Positions 31,801 to 34,668 of a DNA stretch of 34,668 nt are shown here, piece after piece. Made by a program: the position numbers and the translations under genes. The stretch is taken from the NCBI RefSeq assembly GCF_001039355.2, contig NW_019774458.1:524232-558899 (forward strand), written 5' to 3'. The DNA is from Lingula anatina. Its lineage: Eukaryota; Brachiopoda; Lingulata; Lingulida; Lingulidae. Every line of letters begins with the position of its first letter. Position 1 is the stretch's first letter. The notes beneath the pieces were generated by a model, which did no database searches, had not been told where the DNA came from, and was given only the letters and a program-made list of their open reading frames with translations.

Positions 31801-34381
31801 ATGGAGATAGGCTACAGTGAAAAGGTTAGTGTCAAGTTTGCTCTGAAGCTCAGGGTGTTGCCACCATTCACCATATGGATCTGTGTATGTCTTTCTGGTG
31901 TCAAATAATAGCCAATTGATTTCCTGTTCACATGGGAACATGTAATAGCTTTATGGGATATATTGATACACATTTCAGAGTTTTCCCCCAGGCATTATGC
32001 ACAAGATTTGGCTTGGCAATTGGGGCCTATATGATGCCGTAAGTTGAGTTCATTTTATAATCCAATGGATGTGCCTGTACTACCTGTATTTTATTTTCCC
32101 TTACAAAAATGTTTTTTCAAAACATTTTAAAAGAGATTTTAGTCAACTATTTTTTGTCAAGTTGCATAATAAAGATATATATTTTTTATTTTTTATTTTT
32201 ATTGTTAATAAAACCTGTGGCAATATTCAACATACTTATCATGTACCAGCATAAAATATTATTGTATAATTTTATCAACTATATTTTGTAAATTTAAGAT
32301 TCTTAACATGCATATATTACATTGTTGGTTATGTTTATTTATTTAACTATTTATTCATTCATTTAATTAAATACCCCCAGTATACGAATTTGCATCAGCT
32401 TTTTAAAATATTAACATGTGGTTTTAATAATTCAACTTTGTGTAATAATTTTTAATATATCTCACAGTCTAGTCTATACCCTGATGTTCCTGCTATTCAT
32501 TGTGGCCTGGCCCATAGCAAAGCTGCTGGATCTGCTCTTAGGCAAGGAGCATGGCACGTTTTATCGCAGAGCGGAACTCGGGGTACTGGTTGACCTCCAT
32601 GCTGATAAAGCTGGGGGTGGTGAGGAGGGAGGTGAGGAGAAACTTACCCTTGATGAAGTACTTATTATTAAGGTAGGAAAAATGTACATGCATGTGTATT
32701 CCTGGTACACATATTGTACGTCTTATTACATTGTACATGTACAATATATGGTGCATGGATATGTGGTTAATATACTGTACACAAATTTTTCACATTAAAT
32801 AAGATACTGTGTACCAGAATAATGTCAGATCTTTTTTTAAGTAAGAGAGGAAATAATTGATTTTATATACAAGAATGAGGCAGAAAACAGCCATATACAC
32901 TTGCACATGCATGCACTGTACTAGCACAGTGTATATATTGTATACATATACATGTATGGATATGTGCTAATACTGGTGCATTTACATACACATACATGTA
33001 TACTCATCACAGTGCACTAAACCTCATAGTCCTAAATCTTTTTTTCTGTGTCAGATGCCACTTTTCTGATCCATCTACAGTGTTCATGTAAATTGGCCCT
33101 GTAATAGTCTACATATTATTATGCTACATGCCATTCTGAATCCATTAATTGACAGACAGTACACAATTGTATTCTCAACTCACTACTGTAGAGATATTGA
33201 TTTGTCTATTTAGGGGGCTCTGGAGATGAGAGATAAAACTGCCAAGGATGCCATGGTACCATTGAATGATGTATTCATGCTAGACATCAATGATAAGATG
33301 GATCTTTTGACTATGAATAAGGTTAATTGCATAAATTAATCTTTTTTTAATTGTTCCGAATTATTCAGTGTTAATGAAACTCAATACTTTATTTAGTACT
33401 TATATATTATTTAGTGTTTTGGGTTCATATTTTCATACCTTACATATGTGTGAAAATGGTGTAAAAGACATTATAAAAGAAATAAATATAATTGTTATAA
33501 CCAGAAATAATGCTTTGATGTACGTGGAATTGGTATAAACCTGTACATGCACAGGTACTATTCAACCAGATAAAAAATTATTTTACATTTCAGATTCTAA
33601 CTGCCTCTCATTCGAGAGTTCCGGTCTATGACGGGGACAAGGAAAACATCATTGGAGTTCTTCTAGTCAAGACACTAATTACTCTGGATCCTGATGATAA
33701 AGTGCCAATACAAAGTTTGAAAAACACAAAGTCATGGAGAGATGTGCATTACATAGAGGAAACCAAACCACTGTATGATTTACTCAATGAATACCAACTG
33801 GGAAAAGGTAATGTATGTGCACCAGCAGCTATAAGGGCTCATTCCCAAAAAAACTGCCAGTCTACGTTGTTAATCTCAACCGGGATTCCCGCTGAGTGCA
33901 ACCAGCTAAACATGCCTCCTCCTGGTGTTGGTTACTGGTAGAATGCAGAAAAGCTGGTGATTATACCAGAATGTTTGAAACAAGGGTAGGCATGTTGAAC
34001 TGATTGCATTCAGTTGTCATGGAGTAAAGGGTTGATTGTTCTACCTGGATCGATAGTTTCAATGGAAATGAGCCCTTCAAGCAGACAAGTCTATTTGCCA
34101 GGTGCATTTTCTAACTGAAATGAGACGTTTGAGATTTCTTGTAAGCTCTCAGACATGAATAATTAACCTGTAAACTCAAACATTTCAATTGGGCAGGTGT
34201 TTTAATTTTTTTGTTGAATACATAATCATGGTTAAATATGCAAAAGTCATGAATGTTTTAAATCATTAAATGGTATGTGATAGTGCATTAAATTTTACAA
34301 TTTTTCTCTTTCATAGCACATCTGTCAGTTGTCTTGGCTAAGCTTGATGAGGAGGAAATTGCTTCTGCCACTACCAAACAG
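31801..34381 (+). CDS. DUF21/CBS-pair protein (CorC/CNNM/Mam3 superfamily), partial at the 3' end and possibly 5'-shortened
   Basis: Exons: 31801-31824 (tentative, MEIGYSEK), 31992-32038, 32468-32672, 33214-33321, 33594-33807, 34317-34381; junction phases 0, 2, 0, 0, 1 fit throughout, and the gene runs on to the right. Visible protein: LCTRFGLAIGAYMMP and a last membrane helix (LVYTLMFLLFIVAWPIAKLL) of DUF21, the juxtamembrane LLDLLLGKEHGTFYRRAEL, an acidic Gly/Glu loop, GALEMRDKTAKDAM, and CBS repeats (SHSRVPVYDGDKENIIGVLL; HLSVVLAKL). Wording such as VLLVKTLITLDP and the phase layout resemble the plant/fungal Mam3-like DUF21 proteins more than vertebrate CNNM. The family acts in magnesium or other divalent-metal handling at membranes. 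The first two or three DUF21 helices (~150 residues) are not found upstream, so either earlier exons lie elsewhere or this is an N-terminally truncated gene. Confidence 0.8.
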
Positions 34382-34649
34382 GTATGGTATTTTTTAGACA
34401 GATACAGATCTTTTGCTTTGTGGATAATATTCTAACATTTTGATACCAAAAACTCATAACATGTTATCATATAAAACAACACCTTTCATAATATTTGCAA
34501 ACAGTCAATGAATATTTGGAAGTAATCATTATTTTTCATAATAATATCATTTTCCCCAAATGCACAAGTACTAGTAAGAGCATTTAAGTGTTCAATCTGT
34601 TGAATTGAAACTTCACAGACATTAAACCCAAAAATGTAGTGGAGCACCT

Positions 34650-34668
34650 GTTTTTTTTTTTTTTTTTT
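34650..34668. repeat. Poly-T run at the window edge
   Basis: Nineteen T residues close the window inside an intron of the DUF21/CBS gene. It could be the tail of an inverted retroposon continuing to the right, or simple homopolymer. Confidence 0.8.

Overview
The window is nuclear DNA from an animal. Its genes are split by GT-AG introns, it is AT-rich, and it carries microsatellites, several kinds of degraded transposon and animal gene families (ALDH8A1-like, somatomedin-B, pentraxin-like). The mix of families, plus an interspersed repeat ending in a CCTCCTTGGCGGAG-like motif, suggests a marine invertebrate, perhaps an echinoderm or other invertebrate deuterostome. The species is inference only.

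Layout. (1) 1-1.98 kb: the last exon and 3' UTR of an ALDH8A1-like aldehyde dehydrogenase on the + strand, preceded by a 198-bp tandem duplication and small palindromes. (2) 4.4-16.1 kb: two head-to-head paralogous genes for large secreted or surface proteins, one on the - strand (4430-10062) and one on the + strand (12168-15968). Each has an N-terminal signal segment, a long basic region, a possible proprotein-convertase site, a somatomedin-B-like cysteine knot and a Cys-rich region like the ectodomain of Methuselah-type/adhesion GPCRs. I reconstructed four coding exons in each, with matching intron positions and phases; no seven-helix region is visible in either. (3) 16.5-31.1 kb: three tandem three-exon genes on the - strand for secreted pentraxin-like lectins of about 215-228 residues (here PTX-A, PTX-B, PTX-C). 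They share intron phases, polyadenylation signals and a conserved element just upstream of the ATG. Duplicated promoter and intron-1 blocks between PTX-B and PTX-C point to a fourth, partly deleted copy. (4) 31.8-34.4 kb: the middle of a DUF21/CBS-pair (CorC/CNNM/Mam3 superfamily) transporter-like gene on the + strand. Its first visible exon sits just behind a TATA box, so it may be a 5'-shortened gene. It continues past the right edge.

The space between genes and the long introns are filled with repeats: two copies of one hAT-like MITE with direct flanking repeats, a PIF/Harbinger remnant, two CR1/L2-type retrotransposon fragments, a 0.4-kb element with ~55-bp terminal inverted repeats, a 162-bp minisatellite and several (AT)n, (TTA)n and (TG)n tracts.

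The SMB-protein pair and the pentraxin-like trio both look like extracellular recognition proteins that expanded locally, so a defence or cell-surface recognition neighbourhood is plausible. That functional link is inference. No RNA genes, CRISPR arrays or prokaryotic features were seen.
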